From Halalkalibacter nanhaiisediminis (GTDB lineage Bacteria > Bacillota > Bacilli > Bacillales > Bacillaceae_D): a stretch of 64,000 nt of DNA. Made by a program: the position numbers and the translations under genes. The notes under the pieces are model-generated. The model ran no database searches and was not told the DNA's origin. It saw only the letters and a program-made list of their open reading frames with translations. Location: contig NZ_VLKZ01000005.1 of NCBI RefSeq assembly GCF_007830185.1, positions 202,605 through 266,604 of the forward strand, in the 5' to 3' direction. The first letter of the stretch is position 1; every line of letters begins with the position of its first letter. Shown here one piece after another: positions 1-9,996 of this stretch.

Positions 1-1
1 T

Positions 2-2302
2 GAACTAAAGATAGCACCGCTCGTTGCTAAGCTTCTATTAAATAGAGGCTTTGATACAGTAGAGACGGCGAAACGTTTTTTATATAAAGAAGAAATGGTC
101 TATCATGATCCTTTCTTGCTTGATGATATGGAGCGTGCTGTTACGAGAATACGTGCGGCAATTGAACAAGAAGAGAAGATTCTCATTTTTGGAGATTATG
201 ATGCAGATGGAGTGAGTAGCACGGCTCTCATGTTCCATGCTTTGCAATCGTTAGGAGCTAAGGTTGATTATTACATTCCAAATCGATTCACAGAAGGATA
301 TGGTCCTAATGAGCCAGCAATTAGGCACGCAAAAGAAGAAGGGTATCAATTAATTGTCACTGTAGATACAGGTATTGCCGCTGTTCATGTCGCAGAGGTC
401 GCTAAAGAGATTGGTCTTGATTTTATCATTACCGACCATCATGAAGCTCCGCCAGTTTTGCCAGATGCCTATGCGATCATTAATCCGAAAAAGCCAGGCT
501 GTCCTTATCCTTTTAAGGGATTAGCAGGTGTTGGTGTTGCGCTGAAGGTTGCTCATGCATTGCTAGGAAGAGTACCTTATGAATGGCTTGATATTGCGGT
601 TATTGGAACGGTTGCTGATTTAGTTCCGTTGATTGATGAAAATCGTTTACTTGTCATGGACGGCCTACATGCTCTTCAATCAACAGATAAACCAGGTTTA
701 GTGGCTCTGAAGAATAAATGCGGACTGCAGTCACAAGTCATTCAAGCCGATCATGTTGGCTTTGGAATCGGTCCAAGAATCAATGCTGCAGGTCGACTTG
801 ATTCTGCAGATCCAGCTGTTGAACTGATCTTATCTACTAATAGAGAGCAAGCAGAACAGTTAGCCGAGGAAATCGATGCGCTCAATAAAGAAAGACAAGC
901 GATTGTAAATGAGATTACGGAAGCAGCCGTAGCTGTTGTTGAAACGCATTTTCCTCCTAGTGAAAATGACGTCCTTGTGATCGCTGGAGAAAGTTGGAAT
1001 GCAGGGGTTATTGGAATTGTTGCGTCCCGTCTTGTCGAGCGTTTCTATCGTCCGACGATTGTGTTAAGTATTGACAGTGAAAAAGGGCTTGCAAAAGGAT
1101 CGGCACGAAGCATTGAAGGCTTTGACATGTTTGCTGAGCTATCAAAAAGTCGAGACATCTTACCACATTTTGGCGGGCATCCAATGGCGGCAGGACTAAC
1201 AATGAATGCTGATGATGTTGCAACATTACGGACGAGACTTTGTGAGCAAGCAAAAGATGTGTTGTCTCCTGAAGATTTTAAGCCAGTGACATCAATTGAC
1301 TTAGTGGCAAGTATCGGTGAAATTTCTGTTGCGGTCATTCGCCAACTAGAGCAGCTTGCTCCGTTTGGCGTCCGAAATCCTACACCTAAGGTATTGCTGC
1401 AAGACGTACATTTGGAGCAAATGCGGAAAATTGGAAGCGACGCAAATCATTTAAAAGTTGCTTTTGCCCAAAATAGTGCAACTCTAGACGGTATTGGTTT
1501 TCATCTTGGCTACTTGCATGATGAAATGACATCACAAGCGCAAGTATCTGCCGTTGGAACGCTCTCTATCAATGAGTGGAATGGTCATGTGAAGCCACAG
1601 ATGATGATTGAAGATGTAGCTGTTTCAGAATGGCAATTGTTTGATTGGAGAAGTATTCAAAAGACTCGTTTACTTGAACGATTAGAGAGTATTCCAATGG
1701 AAGAACGACTCCTTGTTGCATTTCGAAAAGAAACACAGGCAACGTTGGGATTAGAAGGATTACAAATTCATGTTCAAGATGAACAAGCTGGTGAACCACT
1801 TCAAATTGCTAAGCGCTACCTTGTTTTGCTAGATGTTCCATATGAGCGTGAACAGTTAAAGCAATTGTTTGAAAATCAAGGAGAGCCGAGCAGAATTTAC
1901 ACCATTTTTCATCAAGAGAACGATTCTTTTTTCACGACAAATCCGAATCGTGAACAGTTTAAATGGTTTTATGCCTTTTTATTAAAACGCAAGTCATTTG
2001 ATATGACGAAACATAGTCAAGAGTTAGCTAGTTATAAAGGCTGGTCTCGTCACACAGTTGATTTTATGTCACAGGTGTTTTGTGAGCTCGGATTTGTTAC
2101 AATAGAGAACGGCATTGTAACAGTCGCAGAAAAGCCAGAAAAAAAGGGCTTAGATGAATCGAAGACTTATCGCCAGAAGCAAGAGCAAGCTCATATTGAA
2201 AATGACTTTGTCTATACTTCGTATGATGAGTTAAAGCAATGGTTCACTCAAGTGATTTCTAAAAAAGAAGTAGATAACAAGTTAATCAAGGAGACGGTAT
2301 AG
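2..2302 (+). CDS. recJ: RecJ single-stranded-DNA exonuclease, 5' end outside window
   Basis: 5'-to-3' ssDNA exonuclease of the DHH phosphoesterase superfamily, used in recombination and mismatch repair. The reading frame is open from base 2, so the start codon lies upstream; 766 residues are visible and, against about 786 in B. subtilis, only some 20 are missing. The metal-binding motifs are in order: DYDADG near visible residue 65, VTVDTG, then DHHE; later come [12 protein letters not shown] and the DHHA1 motif [11 protein letters not shown]-terminal extension (after about residue 570) is typical of Bacillales RecJ. The stop codon is two bases before the apt start, with the apt ribosome-binding site inside recJ, so the two are very probably co-transcribed. 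Confidence 0.96.
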   Translation, partial: ELKIAPLVAKLLLNRGFDTVETAKRFLYKEEMVYHDPFLLDDMERAVTRIRAAIEQEEKILIFGDYDADGVSSTALMFHALQSLGAKVDYYIPNRFTEGYGPNEPAIRHAKEEGYQLIVTVDTGIAAVHVAEVAKEIGLDFIITDHHEAPPVLPDAYAIINPKKPGCPYPFKGLAGVGVALKVAHALLGRVPYEWLDIAVIGTVADLVPLIDENRLLVMDGLHALQSTDKPGLVALKNKCGLQSQVIQADHVGFGIGPRINAAGRLDSADPAVELILSTNREQAEQLAEEIDALNKERQAIVNEITEAAVAVVETHFPPSENDVLVIAGESWNAGVIGIVASRLVERFYRPTIVLSIDSEKGLAKGSARSIEGFDMFAELSKSRDILPHFGGHPMAAGLTMNADDVATLRTRLCEQAKDVLSPEDFKPVTSIDLVASIGEISVAVIRQLEQLAPFGVRNPTPKVLLQDVHLEQMRKIGSDANHLKVAFAQNSATLDGIGFHLGYLHDEMTSQAQVSAVGTLSINEWNGHVKPQMMIEDVAVSEWQLFDWRSIQKTRLLERLESIPMEERLLVAFRKETQATLGLEGLQIHVQDEQAGEPLQIAKRYLVLLDVPYEREQLKQLFENQGEPSRIYTIFHQENDSFFTTNPNREQFKWFYAFLLKRKSFDMTKHSQELASYKGWSRHTVDFMSQVFCELGFVTIENGIVTVAEKPEKKGLDESKTYRQKQEQAHIENDFVYTSYDELKQWFTQVISKKEVDNKLIKETV

Positions 2303-2304
2303 AA

Positions 2305-2820
2305 ATGGATTTTAAAAAGTATATTACGATTGTGGAAGATTATCCAAAGGAAGGGATTCGTTTCAAAGATATTACGACCTTAATGCAAGATGGACAAGCA
2401 TATAAAGCAGCGATTAATGAGATGGCGGAATATGCACGTGCAAAACAAGCAGACGTTGTCGTTGGTCCAGAAGCGCGAGGATTTGTTGTAGGCTGTCCAA
2501 TTGCTTATGCCCTAGATGCAGGCTTTGTACCTGTTAGAAAGCCAGGCAAGCTTCCACGTGAAGTGCTAAAAGTTGACTATGGACTAGAATATGGCAAGGA
2601 TAGCTTAACGATTCACCGCGACTCGATTAAAAAAGGACAGCGTGTGTTAATTGCAGATGATCTACTTGCGACAGGTGGAACAATTGAAGCGACAATTAAA
2701 ATGGTCGAAGAGCTTGGTGGCGATGTAGTTGGTATTGCCTTTATGATCGAGCTAGGTTACCTTGACGGTCGCGATCGTTTAGATGGATATGATGTATTTT
2801 CATTAATGACATATAATTGA
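2305..2820 (+). CDS. apt: Adenine phosphoribosyltransferase
   Basis: Converts adenine and PRPP to AMP in purine salvage; cytoplasmic. The 171-residue length is normal for the family. The PRPP-binding loop [13 protein letters not shown] spans about residues 114-126, and the VGPEARGF segment near residues 53-60 is the conserved base-binding region of Apt. The ATG is preceded by AAGGAGACGG within the end of recJ. recJ-apt-relA is the conserved Bacillales order. A long hairpin with a T-rich tail follows, so the recJ-apt transcript probably ends here. Confidence 0.97.
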   Translation: MDFKKYITIVEDYPKEGIRFKDITTLMQDGQAYKAAINEMAEYARAKQADVVVGPEARGFVVGCPIAYALDAGFVPVRKPGKLPREVLKVDYGLEYGKDSLTIHRDSIKKGQRVLIADDLLATGGTIEATIKMVEELGGDVVGIAFMIELGYLDGRDRLDGYDVFSLMTYN

Positions 2821-2830
2821 ACATTTTTCA

Positions 2831-2926
2831 GGGTCTGATCTCTATAACAGGACTACAATATACAGCGTATTATTTCTTATATACGCACTGTATGTTGTGG
2901 TTTTGGGATCGGTCCTTTTCTTTTTA
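2831..2926 (+). terminator. Long hairpin terminator after apt
   Basis: Bases 2855-2870 and 2880-2898 form imperfect arms (ATACAG..CGTAT against ATACG..CTGTAT), extended outward by weaker GU-containing pairing of GGGTCTGATC with GATCGGTCC, and followed by CTTTTCTTTTT. This reads as a factor-independent terminator for recJ-apt. It is unusually long. Confidence 0.6.
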
Positions 2927-2992
2927 ATAACTGTTTTTTCCCTTAGTGGTTGATTTTAACGAGTCTACCTCGACAATTTTCGTTCTTTCCCC

Positions 2993-3021
2993 TTTACATA
3001 CAGAGAAAACTTAACCATAAT
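2993..3021 (+). promoter_or_regulatory. Sigma-A type promoter for relA
   Basis: TTTACA (2993-2998), a 17-base spacer, then CATAAT (3016-3021), 35 bases before the relA start. It lies after the apt terminator, so relA can be transcribed independently. Confidence 0.6.
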
Positions 3022-3055
3022 ATAAGGAAATATTGAATCGTAAATAGGTGATTCC

Positions 3056-5242
3056 ATGACGATAGATCAAGTGTTAGAGAAAGCGAGTCTTTACTTAAAT
3101 GAGGAAGACGTCGCTTTTTTGCGAAAGGCTTATGAATATGCGGAGAAAGCTCATGAAGGACAGTATCGTAAATCGGGCGAACCTTATATTCTACATCCGA
3201 TTCAGGTTGCTGGAATTATTGTGGAGCTTGAACTCGATCCGAATACTGTTGCAGCAGCTTTTCTTCATGATGTGGTTGAAGATACAGATGTGACGGAAGT
3301 GGACATTGAAGAAGCATTTAATGACCAAGTCGCGATGCTTGTTGATGGTGTAACGAAGCTGAAGAAGTTTAAATATAAGTCAAAAGAAGAGCAACAAGCG
3401 GAAAATCATCGTAAAATGCTCATTGCTATGGCAAAAGATATTCGTGTCATTTTAATTAAGCTCGCTGACCGTCTTCATAATATGCGAACGTTAAAATTTA
3501 TGCCACCAGAGAAGCAACGAGTGACTTCAAATGAAACGCTTGAAATCTTTGCTCCACTTGCACATAGACTCGGTATCTCAAAAATTAAATGGGAGCTTGA
3601 AGATACGGCTCTACGTTATTTAGATCCACAACAGTATTACCGTATTGTTAATTTAATGAAACGCAAACGTGCAGAGCGTGAGCAATATTTATCTGAAGTT
3701 ATGGATACGATAAATACTCAACTAACTGATGTTCATGTAGAAGCTGAGCTTTCAGGACGTCCGAAGCACATTTATAGTATTTATCGAAAGATGGTTCTGC
3801 AAAACAAGCAATTTAATGAGATTTATGACTTGTTGGCTGTTCGTATTGTTGTAAAAAGCATAAAAGATTGCTATGCCGTTCTTGGTGTGATTCATACCTG
3901 TTGGAAGCCGATGCCAGGGCGTTTTAAGGACTACATTGCAATGCCAAAAGCGAATATGTATCAATCATTGCATACGACTGTGGTTGGACCATACGGAGAT
4001 CCACTCGAAGTCCAAATTAGAACAGAAGAAATGCATCGTATCGCTGAATTTGGGGTTGCTGCTCACTGGGCATATAAAGAAGGTAAAACAGTCTCAATCA
4101 ACGAGAATTCGTTTGAGGACAAGCTAAGCTGGTTTAGAGACGTGATCGAGTCTCAAACTGAAACAAACGACGCGCAAGAATTTATGGAATCTTTAAAAAT
4201 GGACTTATTTTCAGACATGGTCTTCGTGTTTTCTCCAAAAGGTGATGTTATTGAATTGCCAGCTGGTTCTGTTCCACTTGATTTTGCTTATCGAATCCAT
4301 AGTGAAATTGGAAATCGATGTATTGGCGCAAAGGTAAACGGGAAGATGGTACCACTTGATCACCAATTAAAAACGGGTGATATCGTTGAAGTCTTAACGT
4401 CGAAGCATTCTTACGGGCCAAGTCAGGATTGGCTGAAAATCACAAAGTCTTCTCATGCGAAAAATAAAATCAGACAATGGTTTAAGAAGGAACGAAGAGA
4501 AGAAAATGTTGAAAAAGGCCGCGACTTAATTGAAAAAGAAATTCGAGCATTAGATTTTGAGCCAAAGGAAGTACTAACGCCTGAAAATATTGCTGAAGTG
4601 GCCAATAAGTTTAGCTTTGCTGGTGAAGAAGATATGTTTGCTGCTACTGGCTACGGTGGTATTAGCGTTAAACAAATTGTTAACAAGTTGACTGAGAAAC
4701 TAAGAAAACAAATGGATCAAGATCAAGAGGATCAATCACTTGCGGCTGCTTTATCGGATGTCCAAACGCATAGACCGAAGAAAAAGACTCATTCAGGTGT
4801 GAAAGTGAAGGGTGTAGATAACCTGCTAATTCGTTTATCACGTTGCTGTACACCAGTTCCTGGTGACGATATTATCGGTTACATCACGAAAGGAAGAGGG
4901 GTCTCGATTCATCGTTCTGACTGTGCCAATGTACAAAATGAAGAAGCGCAAGGTAGGCTATTACCTGTAGAGTGGGAAGGCGACGTTCAGCAAAGCAAGT
5001 CATATAATGTTGATATCGAAATCTCAGGCTATGATCGAAACGGATTATTAAATGAGGTGCTTCATGCTGTGACAGAATCTCGCACGGTCATTAATGCTGT
5101 ATCAGGACGTTCAGATCATCGTCAGAAGGTAGCGACCATTCATATGACGATTTCGATTCAAAATATTGATCACCTGCACAAAGTCGTAGAAAAAATTAAA
5201 CAATTACGAGATATTTATTCTGTACGCAGAGTGATGCATTAA
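3056..5242 (+). CDS. relA: Bifunctional (p)ppGpp synthetase/hydrolase (Rel)
   Basis: Ribosome-associated long RSH enzyme that makes and degrades (p)ppGpp in amino-acid starvation. Domains in order over 728 residues: HD hydrolase (H47, H71-D72, then [11 protein letters not shown]), synthetase ([13 protein letters not shown], then [16 protein letters not shown]), TGS (from about residue 390), a zinc-finger/CC region ([13 protein letters not shown]) and a C-terminal ACT domain. Both catalytic halves have their key residues, so it should be bifunctional like B. subtilis Rel. The start is supported by TAGGTGAT seven bases upstream. dtd follows 29 bases downstream and probably shares the transcript. 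Confidence 0.97.
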   Translation: MTIDQVLEKASLYLNEEDVAFLRKAYEYAEKAHEGQYRKSGEPYILHPIQVAGIIVELELDPNTVAAAFLHDVVEDTDVTEVDIEEAFNDQVAMLVDGVTKLKKFKYKSKEEQQAENHRKMLIAMAKDIRVILIKLADRLHNMRTLKFMPPEKQRVTSNETLEIFAPLAHRLGISKIKWELEDTALRYLDPQQYYRIVNLMKRKRAEREQYLSEVMDTINTQLTDVHVEAELSGRPKHIYSIYRKMVLQNKQFNEIYDLLAVRIVVKSIKDCYAVLGVIHTCWKPMPGRFKDYIAMPKANMYQSLHTTVVGPYGDPLEVQIRTEEMHRIAEFGVAAHWAYKEGKTVSINENSFEDKLSWFRDVIESQTETNDAQEFMESLKMDLFSDMVFVFSPKGDVIELPAGSVPLDFAYRIHSEIGNRCIGAKVNGKMVPLDHQLKTGDIVEVLTSKHSYGPSQDWLKITKSSHAKNKIRQWFKKERREENVEKGRDLIEKEIRALDFEPKEVLTPENIAEVANKFSFAGEEDMFAATGYGGISVKQIVNKLTEKLRKQMDQDQEDQSLAAALSDVQTHRPKKKTHSGVKVKGVDNLLIRLSRCCTPVPGDDIIGYITKGRGVSIHRSDCANVQNEEAQGRLLPVEWEGDVQQSKSYNVDIEISGYDRNGLLNEVLHAVTESRTVINAVSGRSDHRQKVATIHMTISIQNIDHLHKVVEKIKQLRDIYSVRRVMH

Positions 5243-5271
5243 GCAAAGTATTGAGTAGGGATGATAGATAA

Positions 5272-5712
5272 ATGCGAGTTGTACTGCAACGAACGAAAGA
5301 AGCAAAAGTGGCGGTAGATGGCGCGGTAATTGGTAAAATTGATTTTGGATTAACTCTTCTTGTTGGTGTTACACACGAAGATACGATTCAAGATGTTGAA
5401 TATATCGCGGATAAAATCGTGAACTTACGGATTTTTGAAGACGAAGAAGGTAAAATGAATCATTCGTTAAAAGACGTCAATGGTCAAATCTTATCGGTTT
5501 CTCAATTTACTCTTTACGGAGATACTCGTAAAGGGAGACGACCTAATTTTATGGCTGCTGCCAAGCCCCCTATGGCTGAAGAGCTATACAATCAATTGAA
5601 TGAAACGTTTAGACAAAAAGGGATTGATGTGCAGACGGGAAAATTTGGTGCAATGATGGATGTTGCACTAGTCAACAATGGACCTGTTACATTAATCGTT
5701 GAAAGTAAATAA
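5272..5712 (+). CDS. dtd: D-aminoacyl-tRNA deacylase
   Basis: Hydrolyses D-amino acids (and mischarged glycine) from tRNA, a chiral proofreading step. At 146 residues it has the family length. The two signature motifs are visible: SQFTLYGD, which provides the catalytic-site Thr, and the C-terminal NNGPVT cis-Gly-Pro type motif. The gene follows relA with a GGGATGAT ribosome-binding site, and this pairing is conserved in Bacilli. Confidence 0.96.
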   Translation: MRVVLQRTKEAKVAVDGAVIGKIDFGLTLLVGVTHEDTIQDVEYIADKIVNLRIFEDEEGKMNHSLKDVNGQILSVSQFTLYGDTRKGRRPNFMAAAKPPMAEELYNQLNETFRQKGIDVQTGKFGAMMDVALVNNGPVTLIVESK

Positions 5713-5899
5713 TATAGTGTTTTAGGAGAGCGAGCTTTGATGTTAAGCTTACTTTCTTATTTGAACAAACAGGATCTCTTTCCTACCGTTTTAATGTGAA
5801 GGAATCAACCGTTGAAACTCGGAACTTTCTGTCATGTAAGTTTTCTTCTGTTTTTGGTCATGATAGTAGAAAGACTAAAAACGGAAGGAATGGATCACG

Positions 5900-6076
5900 A
5901 TGCGCTCAAGTTCGAGACAACAAATGCATCACCATAGCTTACAGCCCTTGTTTAACATGGATTATCATAACTTTATGGAACGAGAAGGACAGCAGACCAA
6001 TCTTGAACTTGCTTCAGAATTTGGGCTCTCGTTACGAGATGTGAAGACGCTTAAGAATAAACTTAATCGTAATTAG
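5900..6076 (+). CDS. Small basic protein with HTH-like C-terminus (58 aa)
   Basis: A 58-codon frame begins with ATG at 5900 behind a good ribosome-binding site (GGAAGGAATGG). The N-terminal third is rich in Gln, His and Ser. The C-terminal part, NLELASEFGLSLRDVKTLKN, reads like a helix-turn-helix (ELASEFGLS-RDV), similar in style to sigma-70 region 4 or small phage regulators. B. subtilis also has a small uncharacterised gene (yrzK) between dtd and hisS; whether this is the same family I cannot confirm. A strong promoter for the hisS T-box leader starts five bases after its stop. Confidence 0.7.
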   Translation: MRSSSRQQMHHHSLQPLFNMDYHNFMEREGQQTNLELASEFGLSLRDVKTLKNKLNRN

Positions 6077-6080
6077 CCTA

Positions 6081-6109
6081 TTGACAGGTTACCTTTTCAT
6101 TCGTATGAT
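6081..6109 (+). promoter_or_regulatory. Sigma-A promoter of the hisS-aspS leader
   Basis: TTGACA (6081-6086), 17-base spacer, TATGAT (6104-6109). It drives the T-box leader, with expected initiation near 6116. Confidence 0.8.
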
Positions 6110-6115
6110 AGAAAC

Positions 6116-6431
6116 GAGCTAACGAAGTTCGCATAACTTCGACAGAATTTTTCACTAATTAAACAACAAAACTAACCATTCCGAAGATGAGACAGAGTAA
6201 TTAAGGGGAAGGATGTTTTAGAGAGGAGAGGTCGTGGCTGAGAGCCCTCCATATCTGCCTTAATGAACGAACAGCTCAGAGGAGTTTTTCTGAACGTATA
6301 TACTAGTAGGAAAAAACGTGTAACAGGCGTTAACTGTGTAAAGTGGAAGCAATATTGCTTCAATTTAGGGTGGCACCACGGGTATAACTCTCGTCCCTGA
6401 TGATGAATCATCAGGGATGGGAGTTTTTTTA
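6116..6431 (+). promoter_or_regulatory. T-box riboswitch upstream of hisS-aspS
   Basis: The leader has the canonical T-box AGGGTGGCACCACGGG (6367-6382) followed by a terminator hairpin (ACTCTCGTCCCTGATGAT paired with ATCATCAGGGATGGGAGT, then seven T, to 6431). Stem I can be placed: AGTA S-turn at 6196-6199, upper helix ATTAAGG (6200-6206) with CCTTAAT (6258-6264), lower helix TGAG (6188-6191) with CTCA (6275-6278). The specifier strand between them, 6265-6274, reads GAACGAACAG. This contains no His or Asp codon; AAC or GAA are the readable options (see findings). Uncharged tRNA should favour the antiterminator and expression of both synthetases. Confidence 0.93.
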
Positions 6432-6454
6432 TTTACTTTAAGCAAGTCTAATTA

Positions 6455-6541
6455 CGCTCGCGTCGTGCGTGCAACGCCAAGTACCTACATCCTGTAGTCA
6501 ACTAAGGCTTTCGCCATAAAGGTTTAGCAATAAGCCAAGTT
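6455..6541 (+). other. Structured intergenic segment between T-box terminator and hisS
   Basis: About 150 bases separate the T-box terminator from hisS without a gene. They contain small hairpins (CTACA-TC-CTGTAG region at 6488-6500, GGC-TTTC-GCC) and the heptamer GCCAAGT twice (6475 and 6534 regions). The look is that of a small dispersed palindromic repeat rather than a gene; a match elsewhere in this window was not found. Confidence 0.25.
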
Positions 6542-6581
6542 TTTCTAAATGAAGTGATCTAATGTTGAGGAGGAAAGTGAC

Positions 6582-7859
6582 ATGAGTATTCAAATTCCAC
6601 GCGGAACCCAAGATATTTTACCGGGAGAAGTGGAAATTTGGCAGTATATTGAAGGCGTGGCGAAAGATGTTTGTCGTCGCTATAACTATCAGGAAATTCG
6701 AACACCAATTTTTGAGCACACTGATCTATTCCAGCGCGGTGTTGGTGACACGACTGATATTGTGCAAAAGGAAATGTATACATTTGAAGATCGAGGGAAT
6801 CGCAGCTTAACATTGCGTCCAGAGGGAACTGCTGCTGTTGTTCGTTCATACGTTGAAAAGAAGCTATTTGGTCAAGCAAACCAGCCAACAAAGCTTTACT
6901 ACACTGGGCCGATGTTTCGTTATGAGCGTCCACAATCTGGACGGATGCGTCAGTTTGTTCAATTTGGTGTAGAAGCGTTAGGAAGCGCTGATCCAGCGAT
7001 TGATGCAGAAGTACTAGCACTTGTCATGAGTATATACGCAGAGCTTGGTCTAAAAGATATTAAGCTTGTCTTAAATAGCCTTGGTGACAAAGAAAGCCGT
7101 GATGCGCATCGTCAAGCATTGATCGATCATTTTAAACCGAGTATCTCGGAATTTTGTCAAGATTGTCAAAGTCGACTAGAGAAGAATCCACTTCGTATTC
7201 TTGACTGTAAAAAAGACCGAGAGCATCCATTGATGAAGACGGCTCCTTCGATTCTTGAGTACTTAAACGAGGAATCAAAAGCTTACTTTGAACAGGTAAG
7301 AGCTTATCTTGATCAATTAAACATTCCTTATGTCGTTGATCCAACACTTGTCCGTGGTCTTGACTACTACTATCATACAGCTTTTGAAATTATGGCTGAT
7401 GGAGATGGATTCGGTGCAATCACGACATTATGTGGTGGAGGACGCTATACAGGTCTTGTTGAACAGCTTGGTGGACCACCGACACCAGGGATTGGCTTTG
7501 CATTTAGTATCGAACGTGTCATTATGGCACTAAAAGCACAGAGTAAGGAAATTCCAGTTGAAACAGCACTCGATTGCTATCTCGTTTCTCTCGGTGATGC
7601 GGCAAAAGAGAAAAGTGTTGAATTATTGTATCAACTACGTGCTGCTGGTTTATGTGCGGACAAAGATTATTTAGATAAGAAAATGAAAGCACAATTTAAG
7701 GCTGCAGATCGATTAGAAGCACGTTTCACAGCGATACTTGGAGATGATGAGCTGGTGCAAGGACTGATTAATGTGAAAAATATGGAGACCGGCGAACAAA
7801 AAGAGGTTGCACTAGATTTATTTATTGATTATATGAAACAACAAAATCTTGGGAGGTAA
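6582..7859 (+). CDS. hisS: Histidyl-tRNA synthetase
   Basis: Class II aminoacyl-tRNA synthetase charging tRNA-His. All hallmarks are present in 425 residues: class II motif 2 ([14 protein letters not shown]), histidine-specific [15 protein letters not shown], glycine-rich GGGRYTGL and motif 3 [10 protein letters not shown], followed by the C-terminal anticodon-binding domain. The ATG has a strong GAGGAGGAAAG ribosome-binding site. It is the first gene of a T-box controlled operon with aspS; its terminal codons carry the aspS ribosome-binding site. Confidence 0.97.
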   Translation: MSIQIPRGTQDILPGEVEIWQYIEGVAKDVCRRYNYQEIRTPIFEHTDLFQRGVGDTTDIVQKEMYTFEDRGNRSLTLRPEGTAAVVRSYVEKKLFGQANQPTKLYYTGPMFRYERPQSGRMRQFVQFGVEALGSADPAIDAEVLALVMSIYAELGLKDIKLVLNSLGDKESRDAHRQALIDHFKPSISEFCQDCQSRLEKNPLRILDCKKDREHPLMKTAPSILEYLNEESKAYFEQVRAYLDQLNIPYVVDPTLVRGLDYYYHTAFEIMADGDGFGAITTLCGGGRYTGLVEQLGGPPTPGIGFAFSIERVIMALKAQSKEIPVETALDCYLVSLGDAAKEKSVELLYQLRAAGLCADKDYLDKKMKAQFKAADRLEARFTAILGDDELVQGLINVKNMETGEQKEVALDLFIDYMKQQNLGR

Positions 7860-7864
7860 TGAAG

Positions 7865-9652
7865 ATGATAGGAAGAACACATCATTGTGGAGAGATTCGT
7901 AACGAACATGTTGGGGACCGCGTTCAATTGAAAGGTTGGGTACAAAAACGTCGTGATTTAGGACAGGTTATTTTTCTTGATGTTCGTGATCGCTCTGGAA
8001 TTGTCCAAGTTGTTTTCAGTCCAGAGGTTAACAAGAGCGCATTAGAAGCAGCAGACCGCGTACGTAATGAGTATGTTATTGAAGTCGAAGGAGAAGTTGT
8101 CTTACGTGATCCGAAGACCGTGAATGATAAACTCGCAACTGGAGAAATTGAAATTCATGCAAGCAATATCACAATTTTAAATGTATCAAAGCCTGTTCCT
8201 TTCCAGATTGAAGCAGATACAGATGCATCAGAGGATGTTCGTCTAAAATACCGTTATCTTGACCTTCGCCGTCCAGATATGCAAGAAACATTTAAGCTTC
8301 GTCACCGTACGACAAAGATCATTCGTGATTTTCTTGATGAGCAAACATTTATGGAAATTGAGACACCAATGCTGACAAAGAGTACGCCAGAAGGAGCTCG
8401 TGACTATCTTGTTCCAAGTCGTGTCCATCACGGTGAATTTTATGCGTTACCACAATCACCACAGTTATTTAAGCAATTGCTAATGGTTTCTGGTTTCGAG
8501 CGTTATTATCAAATTGTTCGTTGTTTCCGTGATGAAGATTTACGTGCAGATCGTCAGCCAGAATTTACGCAAGTCGATATTGAGACTTCTTTCATGGACA
8601 AAGAAGATTTGCTTGCCATGACAGAGAACATGATGGCTAAAATCTTAAAAGAAACAAAGGGAGTTGAGTTGTCTCTTCCACTTCCACGTTTAACGTATGA
8701 CGAGGCAATGAATCGTTTTGGTTCTGATAAACCAGATCTTCGTTTTGGTATGGAGCTTATTGAACTATCTGAAGTTGTTAAGGATACAGAGTTCAAAGTA
8801 TTCCAAAGTGCACTAGCAAGTGGAGGTATTGTGAAAGGCCTTAACTTAAAAGGAGGAGCTGACAAGCTTTCTCGTAAAGAAATCGATGCTCTAACAGATT
8901 TCGTTAAGCAATACGGTGCTAAAGGTCTTGCTTGGTTAAAAGTTGAGGAAGACGGATTGAAGGGACCAATTGCCAAATTCTTTGAAGGTGATCAAGAAGC
9001 TGCATTACTTGAAGCATTAGGAGCAGAAGCTGGTGACTTACTATTCTTTGGTGCTGACAAGAGTCAAGTTGTTTTCGATAGCCTTGGTGCTCTTCGTTTG
9101 AAATTCGGTAAGCAATTTGACTTAATTGATACTAGCCAATTTAACTTCCTTTGGGTTGTAGATTTCCCGCTTGTTGAATATGATGAGGATGCGAAACGTT
9201 ATGTAGCTCTTCACCATCCATTCACAAGTCCGAAAAAAGAAGATATCGAGCTTCTTGCTACAGACCCTGGAAGCGTTCGTGCTGATGCATATGACCTTGT
9301 CTTAAATGGCTATGAGCTAGGTGGCGGATCGCAACGTATTTACCAACGTAACATTCAAGAGCAAATGTTCAAAGCGCTTGGATTCTCAGAAGAAGAGGCT
9401 CGTGAGCAATTTGGTTTCTTATTGGATGCATTTGAATTTGGAACGCCTCCACATGGTGGTATTGCTCTTGGTCTTGATCGTATGATCATGCTACTTGCTG
9501 GACGTACGAACTTACGTGATACAATTGCATTCCCGAAAACAGCAAGTGCGAGCTGCTTGCTAACGAATGCTCCAGGCGGAGTAAGTGTTGAGCAATTAAT
9601 TGATTTAAATCTATCTATTATTGGTAAGAAAGCAGATAAGGTTAACGTTTAA
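7865..9652 (+). CDS. aspS: Aspartyl-tRNA synthetase
   Basis: Bacterial-type class II synthetase for tRNA-Asp, 595 residues: N-terminal OB-fold anticodon domain ([20 protein letters not shown]), motif 2 ([16 protein letters not shown]), the large GAD insertion in the middle, and motif 3 ([11 protein letters not shown]). The start chosen is ATG 7865 because GGGAGG at 7851-7856 is then eight bases away; the ATG at 7859 overlapping the hisS stop would be only two bases from it. Second gene of the hisS T-box operon. Confidence 0.97.
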   Translation: MIGRTHHCGEIRNEHVGDRVQLKGWVQKRRDLGQVIFLDVRDRSGIVQVVFSPEVNKSALEAADRVRNEYVIEVEGEVVLRDPKTVNDKLATGEIEIHASNITILNVSKPVPFQIEADTDASEDVRLKYRYLDLRRPDMQETFKLRHRTTKIIRDFLDEQTFMEIETPMLTKSTPEGARDYLVPSRVHHGEFYALPQSPQLFKQLLMVSGFERYYQIVRCFRDEDLRADRQPEFTQVDIETSFMDKEDLLAMTENMMAKILKETKGVELSLPLPRLTYDEAMNRFGSDKPDLRFGMELIELSEVVKDTEFKVFQSALASGGIVKGLNLKGGADKLSRKEIDALTDFVKQYGAKGLAWLKVEEDGLKGPIAKFFEGDQEAALLEALGAEAGDLLFFGADKSQVVFDSLGALRLKFGKQFDLIDTSQFNFLWVVDFPLVEYDEDAKRYVALHHPFTSPKKEDIELLATDPGSVRADAYDLVLNGYELGGGSQRIYQRNIQEQMFKALGFSEEEAREQFGFLLDAFEFGTPPHGGIALGLDRMIMLLAGRTNLRDTIAFPKTASASCLLTNAPGGVSVEQLIDLNLSIIGKKADKVNV

Positions 9653-9668
9653 TAAATGAAATTAAACA

Positions 9669-9698
9669 TTGACAGTCAGTGACTTACTACCTTATAAT
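9669..9698 (+). promoter_or_regulatory. Sigma-A promoter of the hom leader
   Basis: TTGACA (9669-9674), 18-base spacer, TATAAT (9693-9698), both perfect hexamers. It precedes the SAM riboswitch. Confidence 0.85.
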
Positions 9699-9734
9699 CA
9701 GCGTTAAAGTAAATGAACAGTTAAAAATTTCAAA

Positions 9735-9887
9735 CTTATCAAGAGTGGTGGAGGGACTGACCCTGTGAAGCCCGGCAACCGTTTTGCATGCCATGCAAAA
9801 AAAGGTGCTAATTCCAGCAGAATGCATTGCATTCTGAGAGATAAGTAAAGGCAGAGAAACCTTTCCTTATCGGAGAGGTTTTTTTGT
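9735..9887 (+). promoter_or_regulatory. SAM-I (S-box) riboswitch with terminator
   Basis: The core elements are in order: CTTATCAAGAGTGGTGGAGG, GACCCTGTGAAGCCCGGCAACC, AAGGTGCTAATTCCAGCAGA and the closing strand GAGAGATAAG (to 9845). A terminator follows: AACCTTTCC paired with GGAGAGGTT and seven T (to 9887). High SAM should terminate transcription before hom, tying the homoserine branch to methionine supply. Confidence 0.96.
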
Positions 9888-9996
9888 TTTTTCAAAAGTT
9901 GAAAGTTTAGAAAATGGGTGGATGTCCAGCGTAAATACCAACTTGCTCGTAAATGAGGTGTTTTCGCTTTTTGTAAAAAAGAGAGGGGTAGCGAAC

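Noticed and set aside
5796-6044. 82-codon plus-strand ORF between dtd and hisS
   Set aside because: Different frame from the 58-residue gene at 5900, which has the ribosome-binding site and a sensible protein; this one is its shadow.
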